Origin: Halomonas sp. S3-1-1
Lineage (GTDB): Bacteria > Pseudomonadota > Gammaproteobacteria > Pseudomonadales > Halomonadaceae
Direction: 5' to 3'
Length of the DNA stretch: 64,000 nt
NCBI RefSeq assembly: GCF_023757625.1
Contig: NZ_JALGBZ010000002.1
Location: forward strand, 62,001 to 126,000
The translations under genes and the position numbers were made by a program. Numbering within the stretch: the stretch's first letter is position 1; every line of letters starts with the position of its first letter. This document shows positions 51,008 to 62,717 of this stretch, piece after piece. The notes below the pieces were generated by a model, which was not told the DNA's origin, did not search any database, and saw only the letters and a list, made by a program, of their open reading frames with translations.

Positions 51008-53572
51008 TCATAGAAGCTCGCGCCACTGATAAATCAGCGCCAGCGCCTCTCGCGGCGATAGATCGTCCACGTCGACGTTGGTAAGTGCTTCTACCACCGG
51101 ATGCGGGGCGCTGGCGAACAGATCGCTTTGAAGCGGCGCGCTTGCCGCGGGCGCCGTGCGCTGCTGCTCGTCGACGTCGCGCTGCTCGAGCGTTGCAAGC
51201 TTTTCGCGAGCGCGATGGATCACGCCCCCGGGCACGCCGGCCAGTTGAGCGACCTGCAGGCCGTAGCTTTGGCTTGCCGGCCCCGCTTCGATGCGGTGCA
51301 TGAACACGATGGTGTCGCCGTGCTCGGTGGCGGTCAGGTGAATGTTCGCCACGCCTTCGGCCTGTTCCGGCAGGGCGGTCATCTCGAAGTAGTGCGTTGC
51401 GAAGAGCGTCAGCGCTTTGGTGTTCGCCAGCTGTTCGGCGCTCGCCCAGGCAAGTGACAGGCCGTCGAAGGTGCTCGTGCCGCGGCCGATCTCGTCCATC
51501 AGTACCAGGCTCTGGTCGGTGGCGTTGTGCAGGATGTTGGCGGTTTCGGTCATCTCCACCATGAAGGTGGAGCGCCCGCCGGCGAGGTCGTCGGAGGAGC
51601 CGATGCGGGTAAAGATGCGATCGAGCGGGCCGATCTCGGCCTGCGCGGCGGGCACGAAGCTTCCGCAGTGGGCGAGCAGCGCGATCAGCGCGGTCTGGCG
51701 CATGTAGGTCGATTTACCGCCCATGTTGGGGCCGGTGATGACCAGCATGTGCCGCGTGGGGGAGAGCGCGATATCGTTGGGCACGAAAGGCGTTTGGCTG
51801 ACGTGCTCGACCACCGGGTGGCGCCCGGCGGTGACGTGAATGCCGGTTTCCTGGCTGAGCGTCGGGCGCACCCAGCCAAGCGCCTCGGCGCGCTCGGCGA
51901 AGGCGCACAGCACGTCGAGCTCGGAAAGCGCCTGAGAGGTGGCCTGCAGCGCGTGAAGATGGGCGTTGAGCTCGCCAAGAAGGCGCTCATAAAGCCATTT
52001 TTCCCGCGACAGCGCACGGGACTTTGCCGACAGCGCCTTGTCCTCGAACTCCTTGAGCTCGGGGATGATGAAGCGTTCGGCGTTTTTCAGCGTCTGGCGG
52101 CGAATGTACTCCGCCGGCGCCTGCTGCGCCTGGGCGCGGGGCAGCTCGATGAAGTAGCCGTGCACCCGGTTGTAGCCCACCTTCAGGTTCGAAAGCCCGG
52201 TGCGCTCGCGCTCGCGCCGCTCGAGCTCGACCAGATACTCGCCGGCGTTTTCCGCAAGTCCGCGGTGCTCGTCGAGCTCACTATCGAAGCCTTGTGCGAT
52301 CACGCCGCCGTCGCGAATCACCACCGGCGGGTTGGTGATGATCGCCCGGGTCAGGGTGTCCGCCATCTCGGGATAGGGGCGAACGTGAGGCTTGAGCGTG
52401 TCGATGGCGCTGCCGCTTTCCACCGCCTCCAGCAGGCGCTGCAGTTCGGGGAGTGCGTTGAGCGCATCGCGAAGCCGGGCCAAATCCCGCGGGCGGGCGC
52501 TGTAGAGCGCCACGCGCGCCAGTATGCGCTCGATGTCGCCAAGCTCGCCAAGCGCCTCGCGAAGCCCCATGTAGGCGGCGTCCAGACTCAAAAGCGCGAC
52601 GCCGGCCTGGCGGCCTTTCACCAGCTCGGTTTGGCGCAGCGGGCGGTTTAGCCAGCGCTTCAATAGCCGCGAGCCCATGGGCGTGGCGCAGGTATCGAGC
52701 ACGCTCGCCAGCGTGTTGTCGGTGCTGCCGCCGAGGTTGGTGTCGATTTCCAGGTTGCGCCGGCTGGCGGCGTCGATGACGACCGCGTCGTCGCGGTTCT
52801 CGACGGTGATGGCGGTGACGTGGGGCAGGCGCGAGCGCTGGGTGTCGCGGGCGTAGTCGATCAGCACGCCGGCAGCGACCAGCGCAGTAGAGAGGTGCGC
52901 GCAGCCAAAACCGCGCAGATCCTGCACCTGGAACTGATCGCACAGGCTTCGCGTGGCGCTCTCCAAATCGAACAGCCACTCGCCCTGGCGGCGCAGGCTG
53001 CGCTTTTGCGACCAGGCCTCGGGCAGCGTCAGATTTTCAGGCACCAACAGCTCCGCCGGCGCCAGTCGTGTCAGCTCGGCGAGCATCTCCGCTTCGCTTT
53101 CGACCTCGAGCACGTTGAAGCGCCCGCTGGAGAGCTCGAGCCAGGCAAGCCCAAAGCGCTCGCGGCCGGGTGACAGTGCCACCAGCACGTTATCGCGCCG
53201 AGCGTCGAGCAGCGCCTCGTCGTGCAGCGTGCCCGGGGTGACGATGCGCACCACCTGGCGCTCCACCGGGCCCTTGCTGGTCGCCGGGTCGCCGATCTGC
53301 TCGCAGATCGCCACGGATTCACCGGCAGCAACCAGCCGGGCGAGATAGCCTTCGGCGCTGTGATAGGGAACGCCGGCCATGGGAATCGGTTTGCCGCCGC
53401 TTTGGCCGCGGGCGGTCAGGGTGATATCCAAAAGCGCCGCGGCGCGGCGGGCATCGTCGAAGAACAGCTCGTAAAAATCCCCCATCCGGTAGAAAAGCAG
53501 CACTTCCGGGTGGTCGCGTTTGATCTTCAGATACTGCGCCATCATGGGCGTATGCGCGGGGCTTTGTGACAT
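51008..53572 (-). CDS. mutS: DNA mismatch repair protein MutS
   Basis: An 854-residue mismatch-recognition ATPase. The N-terminal mismatch-binding domain has the R-M-G-D-F-Y-E-L-F motif (Phe-x-Glu type) near residues 36-45. The ATPase has Walker [10 protein letters not shown] and [12 protein letters not shown]. The end [17 protein letters not shown] is the tetramer/C-terminal domain. The ATG at 53572 follows AGGACG; a longer frame to 53656 is not supported. It is divergent from pncC. Confidence 0.96.
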   Translation of the reverse strand: MSQSPAHTPMMAQYLKIKRDHPEVLLFYRMGDFYELFFDDARRAAALLDITLTARGQSGGKPIPMAGVPYHSAEGYLARLVAAGESVAICEQIGDPATSKGPVERQVVRIVTPGTLHDEALLDARRDNVLVALSPGRERFGLAWLELSSGRFNVLEVESEAEMLAELTRLAPAELLVPENLTLPEAWSQKRSLRRQGEWLFDLESATRSLCDQFQVQDLRGFGCAHLSTALVAAGVLIDYARDTQRSRLPHVTAITVENRDDAVVIDAASRRNLEIDTNLGGSTDNTLASVLDTCATPMGSRLLKRWLNRPLRQTELVKGRQAGVALLSLDAAYMGLREALGELGDIERILARVALYSARPRDLARLRDALNALPELQRLLEAVESGSAIDTLKPHVRPYPEMADTLTRAIITNPPVVIRDGGVIAQGFDSELDEHRGLAENAGEYLVELERRERERTGLSNLKVGYNRVHGYFIELPRAQAQQAPAEYIRRQTLKNAERFIIPELKEFEDKALSAKSRALSREKWLYERLLGELNAHLHALQATSQALSELDVLCAFAERAEALGWVRPTLSQETGIHVTAGRHPVVEHVSQTPFVPNDIALSPTRHMLVITGPNMGGKSTYMRQTALIALLAHCGSFVPAAQAEIGPLDRIFTRIGSSDDLAGGRSTFMVEMTETANILHNATDQSLVLMDEIGRGTSTFDGLSLAWASAEQLANTKALTLFATHYFEMTALPEQAEGVANIHLTATEHGDTIVFMHRIEAGPASQSYGLQVAQLAGVPGGVIHRAREKLATLEQRDVDEQQRTAPAASAPLQSDLFASAPHPVVEALTNVDVDDLSPREALALIYQWRELL

Positions 53573-53707
53573 GGACGTCCTGGCTTGGCGTGGCCCACGG
53601 CAAGGCGTGGCCGTGGGCGGTGTTCGAGTTCCGTGTGCTGGTTCTATAGGCAACACAAACGCAGTATTCTACGCTGAACACAGCGCTGACATGAAGGAGT
53701 CTGCAGA

Positions 53708-54214
53708 GTGGCTGACGTATCCGGCTTGAAAAATCTCGATGTGGCGCTGCTTGCCAGGCGCCTGGGCAAGCTCTGCGTGGCGCAAAACGTAACGCTGACC
53801 ACGGCGGAGTCCTGCACCGGGGGTGGTATTGCCTCCATGATCACCTCGGCAGCCGGAAGCTCCGCCTACTTCGAAACCGGGTTCGTTACCTACTCCAACG
53901 CGGCCAAGACCCGGCTTTTGGGCGTTTCGACTGAAACTCTCGACGCCAAGGGGGCGGTGAGCGAAGCGGTAGTCGACGAGATGGTACGCGGAGCGTGTCG
54001 CGAAAGCGGCGCCGATCTGGGCGTGGCGGTCAGCGGAGTGGCCGGGCCCGGCGGCGGCAGCGCGGACAAGCCCGTGGGGCTGGTGTGGCTCAGCGTCGGC
54101 AATGAGCGCGAACAGCGCGCCCAGCGCTTCGTGTTTCCCGGCGATCGGCAAGCGGTACGCGAGCAGGCGGTGCGCGAGGCGATGATCGCTTTGATCCTGC
54201 GCCTTTCGCGCTAA
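53708..54214 (+). CDS. pncC: Nicotinamide-nucleotide amidohydrolase (CinA C-terminal domain)
   Basis: A 168-residue stand-alone CinA-C domain, the PncC deamidase that recycles NMN to nicotinate mononucleotide. The motifs T-A-E-S-C-T-G-G-G-I-A near residues 32-42, Y-F-E-T-G-F-V-T-Y-S-N and A-V-S-G-V-A-G-P-G-G-G-S-A-D-K-P-V-G are present. The GTG start at 53708 has AAGGAG upstream. Its place just before recA is common in gammaproteobacteria. Confidence 0.93.
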   Translation: MADVSGLKNLDVALLARRLGKLCVAQNVTLTTAESCTGGGIASMITSAAGSSAYFETGFVTYSNAAKTRLLGVSTETLDAKGAVSEAVVDEMVRGACRESGADLGVAVSGVAGPGGGSADKPVGLVWLSVGNEREQRAQRFVFPGDRQAVREQAVREAMIALILRLSR

Positions 54215-54330
54215 TACCGTCGAGTAAAAAACCGTCTCATCAGCGCTTTAAGAGCGCGCTCACGGCCGGGCCATCACGGAAATAAATAGCACGACAGGGA
54301 TAGGTTTTGCGGCCAATATTTGGCATAATA

Positions 54331-54346
54331 CTGGCTAATTATACAG
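54331..54346 (+). promoter_or_regulatory. LexA (SOS) box of recA
   Basis: CTGGCTAATTATACAG matches CTG-N10-CAG and lies 22 bases before the recA start codon. The fourth base differs from the ideal CTGT-N8-ACAG. SOS control of recA is expected. Confidence 0.8.
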
Positions 54347-54367
54347 GTTGTTACGAGGACGCTTTAC

Positions 54368-55429
54368 ATGGCTCAAGATGAAAACCGTACCAAAGCACTG
54401 AACGCCGCGCTCAGCCAGATCGACCGTCAGTTCGGCAAGGGCACCGTCATGCGCTTGGGCGATGCGCCGCGTGTGGTCATGCCGTCGGTATCGACCGGCT
54501 CGCTGGGGCTGGATATCGCGCTCGGCATTGGCGGTCTGCCCTACGGGCGGGTCGTTGAAATCTTCGGCCCGGAGTCCTCGGGCAAGACCACGCTGACGCT
54601 GTCGGTCATCGCCCAGGCGCAGAAGCAGGGCAAGGTGTGCGCGTTCGTGGACGCCGAGCATGCGCTCGACCCGAGCTACGCGGAAAAGCTCGGCATCAAC
54701 CTGGATGACCTGCTGGTCTCCCAGCCGGACACCGGCGAACAGGCGCTCGAGATCACCGACATGCTGGTGCGCTCGGGAGGGGTCGACGTCATCATCATCG
54801 ACTCCGTGGCCGCACTGACCCCGCGCGCCGAGATCGAAGGCGAAATGGGCGACGCCCACGTTGGCCTGCAGGCGCGTTTGATGTCCCAGGCGCTGCGCAA
54901 GATCACCGGCAACATTAAAAACGCCAACTGCCTGGTCGTCTTCATCAACCAGATCCGCATGAAGATCGGCGTCATGTTCGGCAGCCCCGAAACCACCACC
55001 GGCGGTAACGCGCTGAAGTTCTACTCCAGCGTGCGTCTGGATATTCGCCGCACCGGCTCGGTGAAAACCGGCGATGAGGTCACCGGTAACGAAACCCGCG
55101 TGAAGGTCGTGAAGAACAAGGTCGCACCGCCTTTCCGCCAGGCCGAGTTCCAGATTCTCTACGGCAAGGGCATCTACCACGCCGGCGAAGTGATCGATCT
55201 GGGCGTGCAGTGCAACCTGGTCGACAAGGCCGGTGCCTGGTACAGCTACAAGGGCAGCAAGATCGGTCAGGGCAAGGCCAACGCTTCCCAGTATCTGGAA
55301 GAGCATCCGGAGATCATGGAAGAGATCGAAAGCCAGATCCGCGATCAGCTACTGGCCAAGGCCGAACCTAAAAAAGAGGAAGAGGTCGCCGCAGCAGATG
55401 ACGCGGACGGCGAAGATAGCCTGATCTAA
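54368..55429 (+). CDS. recA: Recombinase RecA
   Basis: A 353-residue recombinase. Walker A G-P-E-S-S-G-K-T is at residues 67-74, with [10 protein letters not shown] as Walker B and [14 protein letters not shown] as loop L1/L2 flank. The C-terminal tail is highly acidic ([14 protein letters not shown]), as in other proteobacterial RecA. It drives homologous recombination and SOS induction. A LexA box lies upstream; recX follows after 25 bases. Confidence 0.97.
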   Translation: MAQDENRTKALNAALSQIDRQFGKGTVMRLGDAPRVVMPSVSTGSLGLDIALGIGGLPYGRVVEIFGPESSGKTTLTLSVIAQAQKQGKVCAFVDAEHALDPSYAEKLGINLDDLLVSQPDTGEQALEITDMLVRSGGVDVIIIDSVAALTPRAEIEGEMGDAHVGLQARLMSQALRKITGNIKNANCLVVFINQIRMKIGVMFGSPETTTGGNALKFYSSVRLDIRRTGSVKTGDEVTGNETRVKVVKNKVAPPFRQAEFQILYGKGIYHAGEVIDLGVQCNLVDKAGAWYSYKGSKIGQGKANASQYLEEHPEIMEEIESQIRDQLLAKAEPKKEEEVAAADDADGEDSLI

Positions 55430-55454
55430 TCGCCCGCCCACTGCGGAGAGAGCC

Positions 55455-55940
55455 ATGTTCGGCGCCGGTAACGCGACCCCACGCGGGGTCGCAATCGACT
55501 TACTGGCTCGGCGCGAGTACTCACGCGACGAGCTCCATCAGAAGCTTGCTCAAAAAGAGTTTAAGCAAGCCGATATCCTCGAATGCCTCGACGCCCTCGA
55601 GGAGCAGGGCCTTCAAAACGACGACCGCTTCAGTGAAAGTTTCGTGCGCTCGCGCGTGCTGCGCGGCCAGGGGCCCATTCGCATCAAAATGGAGCTTGGT
55701 CGCCGTGGTATCAACGGCGAGGCCCAAACCCAAGCGCTGAACGCGGTGGTCGAGCAGGAGCGCATCGACTGGTTTGAGCTTGCCGCTGAAACGCTACAGC
55801 GGCGCTTTCACACCTCCGGCGCGCCGGCGGGCGAGCGTTTCGTGCCCCCTAAAGAGCGCGCCAAGCGTGAGCGCTTTCTGGCCCAGCGCGGCTTCGACTT
55901 CGACCAGATCCGCTACGCGCTCTCCACGCTTTCCGACTAA
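55455..55940 (+). CDS. recX: RecA regulator RecX
   Basis: A 161-residue helical protein made of three-helix repeats, with A-I-D-L-L-A-R-R-E-Y-S-R-D-E-L near the start and R-F-S-E-S-F-V-R-S-R-V-L-R-G-Q-G-P-I-R-I in the middle. RecX caps and inhibits RecA filaments. It lies 25 bases behind recA and is probably made by partial read-through of the recA transcript. Confidence 0.93.
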   Translation: MFGAGNATPRGVAIDLLARREYSRDELHQKLAQKEFKQADILECLDALEEQGLQNDDRFSESFVRSRVLRGQGPIRIKMELGRRGINGEAQTQALNAVVEQERIDWFELAAETLQRRFHTSGAPAGERFVPPKERAKRERFLAQRGFDFDQIRYALSTLSD

Positions 55941-56100
55941 ACCACCCCTGTAATCCCTTCACTCCTTGCGCCTCTTGCGGGCTGCCAGGGCTTCGTGGCT
56001 TTAGTCGCGTGGCAACTTCGTTATAATGGATGTTTTGCGACCCCAGCGGGTGGCGGCGATAGCGCCCCGGGGCATCATGCTTCATTGTCACGGAACCCCT

Positions 56101-58707
<2,607 letters not shown>

Positions 58708-58714
58708 CTCAAAG

Positions 58715-58743
58715 GGCCGGTGGCGCTGCCATCGGCCTTTTTT
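58715..58743 (+). terminator. Rho-independent terminator after alaS
   Basis: An interrupted stem GGCCG-gt-GGC / GCC-at-CGGCC, followed by a run of six T. Confidence 0.82.
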
Positions 58744-58836
58744 ATAGCGGTAGTCAGGCTAGCGCATGTTTCCAACGCTAATTTCCCGCTAGTCTACTAT
58801 TACTCTTTTACTCCGAACGCATAGGGAAAATGGCAT

Positions 58837-60087
58837 ATGGCACTATACGTACAAAAGTTCGGCGGTACGTCGGTCGGCTCCGTCGACCGGATCAAGGCCG
58901 TGGCGGAAAAGGTAAAAGGCTTTCGCGATCAGGGGCATCAGGTCGTGGTGGTGGTCTCCGCCATGAGCGGTGAGACCAACCGGCTCACCGATATGGCCCA
59001 CGCGCTCAACGAAGATCCGGCGCCGCGCGAAATGGATATGCTGCTCTCCACCGGCGAGCAGGTGACCATTTCACTGTTGGCCATGGCGCTGCAGCAGCTC
59101 GGCGTCTCGGCGACCTCGCACACCGGCGCCCAAGTCGGTATCCATACCGACAGCGCCTACACCAAGGCGCGTATCCAGCGCATCGAAACCGACGACCTCA
59201 AGACCGACCTCGATGAAGGCAAAGTCGTGGTCGTGGCGGGCTTTCAGGGCGTGGACGAAGAGGGCAACATCACGACCCTCGGTCGCGGCGGCTCGGACAC
59301 CACCGGCGTTGCCCTGGCCGCGGCGCTCGGCGCCGACGAGTGCCAGATCTACACCGACGTCGACGGCGTCTACACCACCGACCCGCGCGTCTGCTCGAAG
59401 GCGCAGCGCCTTGAGAGCATCACCGTCGAGGAGATGCTGGAGCTTGCGAGCCTGGGCTCCAAGGTACTGCAGATTCGCGCGGTAGAGTTCGCCGGCAAGT
59501 ACAACGTTCCGCTACGGGTGCTGTCCAGTTTCGAGGACGGCCCCGGTACCCTAATTGTTGCTGATTCTGACCAAGACGAGGATTCCATGGAAGAACCGCT
59601 GATCTCCGGTATCGCCTTTACCAAGAACGAAGCCAAACTGACCCTTCTGCACACCCCGGACGTACCGGGTGTCGCCTCGCGCATTCTCGGCCCGATCGCC
59701 GACGCCAACATCGAAGTCGACATGATCGTGCAAAACGTTGCCCCCGCCGGCGACTACACCGACTTCACCTTCACCGTGGCCAAGGGCGACTACAAGGCGA
59801 CTAAAAAGCTTCTTGAAGAAACCGTGATTCCGGATCTGGGCGGCGGCGAGCTGCGCGGTGACGACAATATCGCCAAGGTCTCGCTGGTGGGTGTGGGCAT
59901 GCGCTCCCACGCTGGCGTTGCCTCGAAGATGTTTCGCGTACTGGCCGATGAGAACGTCAATATCCGCATGGTCTCCACCTCGGAAATCAAGATTTCCGTG
60001 GTTATCGATGAAAAACACATGGAACTGGCGGTGAACGCGCTACATAAGGCGTTCGGTTTGGACAGCACAAATATAGAATCTGAATAA
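58837..60087 (+). CDS. lysC: Aspartokinase
   Basis: A 416-residue aspartate kinase. K-F-G-G-T-S-V-G at residues 7-14 is the ATP-binding start, [14 protein letters not shown] lies near 150-163, and two ACT regulatory domains occupy the C-terminal third ([10 protein letters not shown] and [14 protein letters not shown]). It phosphorylates aspartate for lysine, threonine, methionine and also ectoine precursors. Feedback inhibition by lysine and/or threonine through the ACT domains is likely. An internal start for a beta subunit is possible (ATG at 59587) but not proven. Confidence 0.95.
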   Translation: MALYVQKFGGTSVGSVDRIKAVAEKVKGFRDQGHQVVVVVSAMSGETNRLTDMAHALNEDPAPREMDMLLSTGEQVTISLLAMALQQLGVSATSHTGAQVGIHTDSAYTKARIQRIETDDLKTDLDEGKVVVVAGFQGVDEEGNITTLGRGGSDTTGVALAAALGADECQIYTDVDGVYTTDPRVCSKAQRLESITVEEMLELASLGSKVLQIRAVEFAGKYNVPLRVLSSFEDGPGTLIVADSDQDEDSMEEPLISGIAFTKNEAKLTLLHTPDVPGVASRILGPIADANIEVDMIVQNVAPAGDYTDFTFTVAKGDYKATKKLLEETVIPDLGGGELRGDDNIAKVSLVGVGMRSHAGVASKMFRVLADENVNIRMVSTSEIKISVVIDEKHMELAVNALHKAFGLDSTNIESE

Positions 60088-60177
60088 CATTTGTGCTCTA
60101 AACCTTCTACGCTAATAGGTAACTTGCTGCCAACGGTGGTGAGCTCACTTACAGCGAATGCTTAACGTGTCATGGAG

Positions 60178-60243
60178 CCAGAGGCAACAGTCATTGGTGA
60201 CTGGTGTCGCTTTGTCGCATAATAGCGGCGGTGACGCCTCTGG
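60178..60243. promoter_or_regulatory. csrA upstream region: nested inverted repeats and likely promoter
   Basis: An 8-bp perfect inverted repeat CCAGAGGC/GCCTCTGG (60178-60185 and 60236-60243) encloses a hairpin CAGTCA-TTGG-TGACTG (60188-60203). Between them CATAAT (60218-60223), 18 bases after TTGGTG, could be a sigma-70 promoter. The repeats could be an operator or an RNA fold. Confidence 0.5.
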
Positions 60244-60286
60244 CGGACACGGTTCGTTGTACAAACGTCTGAGAAGGAGATCAGCC

Positions 60287-60475
60287 ATGCTCATCCTAAC
60301 GCGCCGTGTAGGCGAAACGCTGATGATCGGTGATGAGATCACCGTCACAGTGTTGGGAGTCAAAGGTAATCAGGTCAGAATTGGTGTGAATGCTCCCAAG
60401 GATGTCGCTGTACATCGCGAAGAGATCTACCAGCGCATTCAGCGCGAGCGTGACACTGAAAGCGAACCTGAATAA
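60287..60475 (+). CDS. csrA: Carbon storage regulator CsrA
   Basis: A 62-residue RNA-binding dimer. [12 protein letters not shown] at the start includes the RNA-contacting L4 and R6 of family members, and [19 protein letters not shown] at 30-48 contains the second contact R44 region. CsrA binds GGA motifs in mRNA leaders to block or stabilise translation. Its own ribosome site AGAAGGAGA contains GGA, so autorepression is possible. The RNA predicted at 48675-48842 should sequester it. Confidence 0.97.
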   Translation: MLILTRRVGETLMIGDEITVTVLGVKGNQVRIGVNAPKDVAVHREEIYQRIQRERDTESEPE

Positions 60476-60554
60476 ATGGCGGCTTATCCCACGTCCACTA
60501 GAGGGCGTCTAAGCGCTAACATAAAGCCGGTGCGAAAAAATTTCTGCTTAAGTC

Positions 60555-60583
60555 TGGACAACCCCACGCATAATCGGTAATAT
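60555..60583 (+). promoter_or_regulatory. Likely sigma-70 promoter of tRNA-Ser
   Basis: TGGACA (60555-60560) and TAATAT (60578-60583) are 17 bases apart and followed by the GC-rich discriminator CGCGCC, typical of stable-RNA promoters. The tRNA begins at 60601. Confidence 0.65.
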
Positions 60584-60600
60584 TCGCGCCGTGCCGTTGA

Positions 60601-60693
60601 GGAGAGGTGGCCGAGTGGCTGAAGGCGCTCCCCTGCTAAGGGAGTATAGGGTTTATAGCCCTATCGAGGGTTCGAATCCCTCTCTCTCCGCCA
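60601..60693 (+). tRNA. tRNA-Ser(GCU)
   Basis: A 93-nt class II tRNA with long variable arm. Acceptor 60601-60607 pairs with 60683-60689, the anticodon stem CTCCC/GGGAG encloses loop CTGCTAA with anticodon GCT at 60635-60637, and the T arm is GAGGG-TTCGAAT-CCCTC. The CCA end is encoded (60691-60693). Confidence 0.97.
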
Positions 60694-60764
60694 ACTGCCG
60701 AACTTGTTGAAAATCGTTGTGCGTTTCAAAGTATTTTGGAAGTGAGCGAGTTTTCATCGGATAT

Positions 60765-60841
60765 GCGCCCGTAGCTCAGCTGGATAGAGTATCTGACTAC
60801 GAATCAGAGGGTCGGAGGTTCGAATCCTCCCGGGCGCGCCA
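60765..60841 (+). tRNA. tRNA-Arg(ACG), copy 1
   Basis: A 77-nt cloverleaf: acceptor GCGCCCG/CGGGCGC, anticodon ACG at 60799-60801 (A34 would be modified to inosine), T loop TTCGAAT, encoded CCA. Identical to the copy at 60938. Confidence 0.97.
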
Positions 60842-60937
60842 TCCGCAAGTTATTTGATTAAATCGCAGGGTTAAAGCTGGCGATTTGAATCAAAGGAAGT
60901 AGGCAGCATAGAAGTAAGTAGCAAGACATTTTGTAAA

Positions 60938-61014
60938 GCGCCCGTAGCTCAGCTGGATAGAGTATCTGACTACGAATCAGAGGGTCGGAGGTTCGAATCC
61001 TCCCGGGCGCGCCA
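60938..61014 (+). tRNA. tRNA-Arg(ACG), copy 2
   Basis: A 77-nt cloverleaf identical to the copy at 60765-60841, anticodon ACG, encoded CCA. The 96-nt spacer between copies has no other gene. A terminator follows 10 bases later. Confidence 0.97.
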
Positions 61015-61023
61015 GATTCCAGG

Positions 61024-61052
61024 AAAACCCGCCTCTTCGGAGGCGGGTTTTC
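61024..61052 (+). terminator. Rho-independent terminator after the tRNA cluster
   Basis: A perfect 12-bp stem AAAACCCGCCTC/GAGGCGGGTTTT with TTCG tetraloop. Confidence 0.92.
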
Positions 61053-61059
61053 TGCGTCG

Positions 61060-61128
61060 GCACTATGCAATCAGTGCTATGCAGTAAGTACTGTGCAATC
61101 AGTACGGTGCAATAAGCACCATGCAAAA
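61060..61128. repeat. Degenerate 14-bp tandem repeat, about five units
   Basis: Units begin at 61060, 61074, 61088, 61102 and 61116: GCACTATGCAATCA, GTGCTATGCAGTAA, GTACTGTGCAATCA, GTACGGTGCAATAA and GCACCATGCAAAA. The core TGCAAT is kept with regular 14-bp spacing. It lies between the tRNA terminator and a second terminator. Confidence 0.8.
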
Positions 61129-61207
61129 GTGCCCGGCGCCCCACGCAGGCTGGTTCAGGAGGATGGAGTCTGTGCACGAGAGCTGCTCGCGCTCTCTGCG
61201 GTCGTTT

Positions 61208-61244
61208 AAAACGCCTGCCACGCATGTGGCCAGGCGTTTTTTTT
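61208..61244. terminator. Strong rho-independent terminator
   Basis: Stem ACGCCTG-CCAC / GTGG-C-CAGGCGT with GCAT loop and one bulged C, followed by eight T on the plus strand and T4 on the minus strand. It may serve dusC on the minus strand or an unknown plus-strand RNA. Confidence 0.82.
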
Positions 61245-61253
61245 ATCTATTGA

Positions 61254-62249
61254 TCAGGCGAAGGCGCACGCCTCTGGGCTGGGGGCGAGCTCGGCGAGTA
61301 AAACGTCGAGCTCGGTGATGCGCTTCAAGCGCTGAAAATGCTGGTTGGCCTCATGGCTTGACTGTCGCATCTGCGCCAGCCACTGCTTGACCAGCGATAC
61401 GACCACGCGCTCGGGCAGCGTTTCGCGCTGACGATTTGCATACTCGGAGATGACGCCGGCGCGCATCGCCCAGGTGGTCTCGGCCAAGCGCTCGCCGGTG
61501 TCCAGCCAGTGGCGTATGCGTGGGGCAAGCCAGGGGTCCGCCAGCGCGCTGCGCCCAAGCATCACATCGCGGCAGCCCGAGAGCGTACGCGCCTTCCAGT
61601 AATCCTCCAGCGTCCAGATATCGCCGTTGGCGACCACCGGGATCGAAAGCTTCTCGCGGATGCGAGCGATCCACTCCCAGTGCGCCGGCGGCCGATAGCC
61701 TTCGTCGCGAGTGCGTCCATGCACTACCAGCCGCGCCGCGCCGCCGGCCTCGGCGGCCTGACCGCAGGCCACCGCCAGGCGTCGGTCAGAGAAACCCAGG
61801 CGAATCTTCGCCGTGACCGGGACGCGTCCCTCCAGCACTTCGTGCACCGCGCTCACCGCGCGCAACACCCGTTCCGGGCGGCGCAGAAGCGAGGCGCCGC
61901 CGTCGTGGCGGTTGACGAGCTTGGCCGGGCAGCCGAAGTTGAGATCCACGCTGATCGCGCCCAGCTCGAGCGCCTGGCGCGCATTGGCGGCCAGTGCCAC
62001 CGGGTCGGAGCCCAGAAGCTGTAGGTGCACCGGCACGCCGCTGGGCGTAGCGACCGGCGGATGCTCGAGCTCCGGGCAGTGCTTATAGAACACCCGGGGC
62101 GGCAGGCGCGCGTCCACCACGCGCACGAATTCGGTCACCGTCCAGTCGAAGCCGCGCTCTCGCGTGAGCAAATCCCGGGTGAGAGCGTCGATGACACCCT
62201 CCATCGGCGCCAGGCCGATTTCCCCCTTTTGTAGTAAATTAACAACCAT
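61254..62249 (-). CDS. dusC: tRNA-dihydrouridine(16) synthase
   Basis: A 331-residue flavin TIM-barrel enzyme reducing uridine in the tRNA D-loop. A-P-M-E-G-V near residue 14, the catalytic cysteine in L-N-F-G-C-P-A-K-L-V-N-R-H-D-G-G, and V-V-H-G-R-T-R-D-E-G-Y and V-A-N-G-D-I-W are all present. N-F-G-C-P-A-x and the M-E-G-V start are more like DusC than DusA/B. The ATG at 62249 (four codons into a frame with a GTG at 62258) is chosen, but neither start has a strong ribosome site. It is divergent from oadG. Confidence 0.9.
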   Translation of the reverse strand: MVVNLLQKGEIGLAPMEGVIDALTRDLLTRERGFDWTVTEFVRVVDARLPPRVFYKHCPELEHPPVATPSGVPVHLQLLGSDPVALAANARQALELGAISVDLNFGCPAKLVNRHDGGASLLRRPERVLRAVSAVHEVLEGRVPVTAKIRLGFSDRRLAVACGQAAEAGGAARLVVHGRTRDEGYRPPAHWEWIARIREKLSIPVVANGDIWTLEDYWKARTLSGCRDVMLGRSALADPWLAPRIRHWLDTGERLAETTWAMRAGVISEYANRQRETLPERVVVSLVKQWLAQMRQSSHEANQHFQRLKRITELDVLLAELAPSPEACAFA

Positions 62250-62374
62250 GGCTTCCACTATCGCGTCATTGCAATCTATCCTGAATGTGGCAGGTTAGAG
62301 GATTGTCCTCACTGCGCCAAGCGCCTTTGAAAGAGCCCGGCGCGCCAATCGATGGGATCACTCGGGAGAAAATC

Positions 62375-62632
62375 GTGCAAGAAGGAGAGCTGCTTCAGGA
62401 AGGGCTGGCCCTGATGGGATTGGGGATGGGCTTTGTATTTGTTTTTCTTACCATACTAGTGATCAGCGTGGTGCTGATGTCGGCGCTGATAACGCGCATG
62501 CAGCCCGCTGCCGAACCCACACCAAAGCGCGTCAAACCCGGCGCTGGCGCGACTCCGGTGGGCCAGGACGACGAGGTCGTGGCGGTCATCTCTGCTGCGG
62601 TGCATCGTTACCGCAGTTCACGTACTCGATAG
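62375..62632 (+). CDS. oadG: Oxaloacetate decarboxylase sodium pump, gamma subunit
   Basis: An 85-residue protein with one membrane helix (G-M-G-F-V-F-V-F-L-T-I-L-V-I-S-V-V-L, about residues 17-35) and a proline-rich cytosolic tail, typical of OadG. The gamma subunit anchors the alpha and beta subunits and binds zinc. The GTG at 62375 was chosen because GGGAGA precedes it by six bases and because the helix then falls where expected; the frame is open further upstream. oadA follows after 85 bases. Confidence 0.85.
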   Translation: MQEGELLQEGLALMGLGMGFVFVFLTILVISVVLMSALITRMQPAAEPTPKRVKPGAGATPVGQDDEVVAVISAAVHRYRSSRTR

Positions 62633-62717
62633 CGACACCACCCCCTAGCGAACTTTGCAAAAACGAAGCGGCTTTTTTTGTTAAGTTTACTAACAAAACA
62701 ATGTTTGGGAACGATTC

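Noticed and set aside
60158..60286. In-frame upstream extension of csrA by 43 codons
   Set aside because: CsrA always starts M-L-I-L-T-R, and AGAAGGAGA directly precedes that ATG. The extension covers the promoter-like region.
60765..61014. The two identical tRNA-Arg copies as attachment-site repeats of an island
   Set aside because: Only a 96-nt spacer with no integrase or cargo lies between them. Simple tRNA gene duplication explains the repeat.
61060..61128. CRISPR array
   Set aside because: Units are 14 bp, directly adjacent and degenerate, with no spacers and no cas genes in the window.
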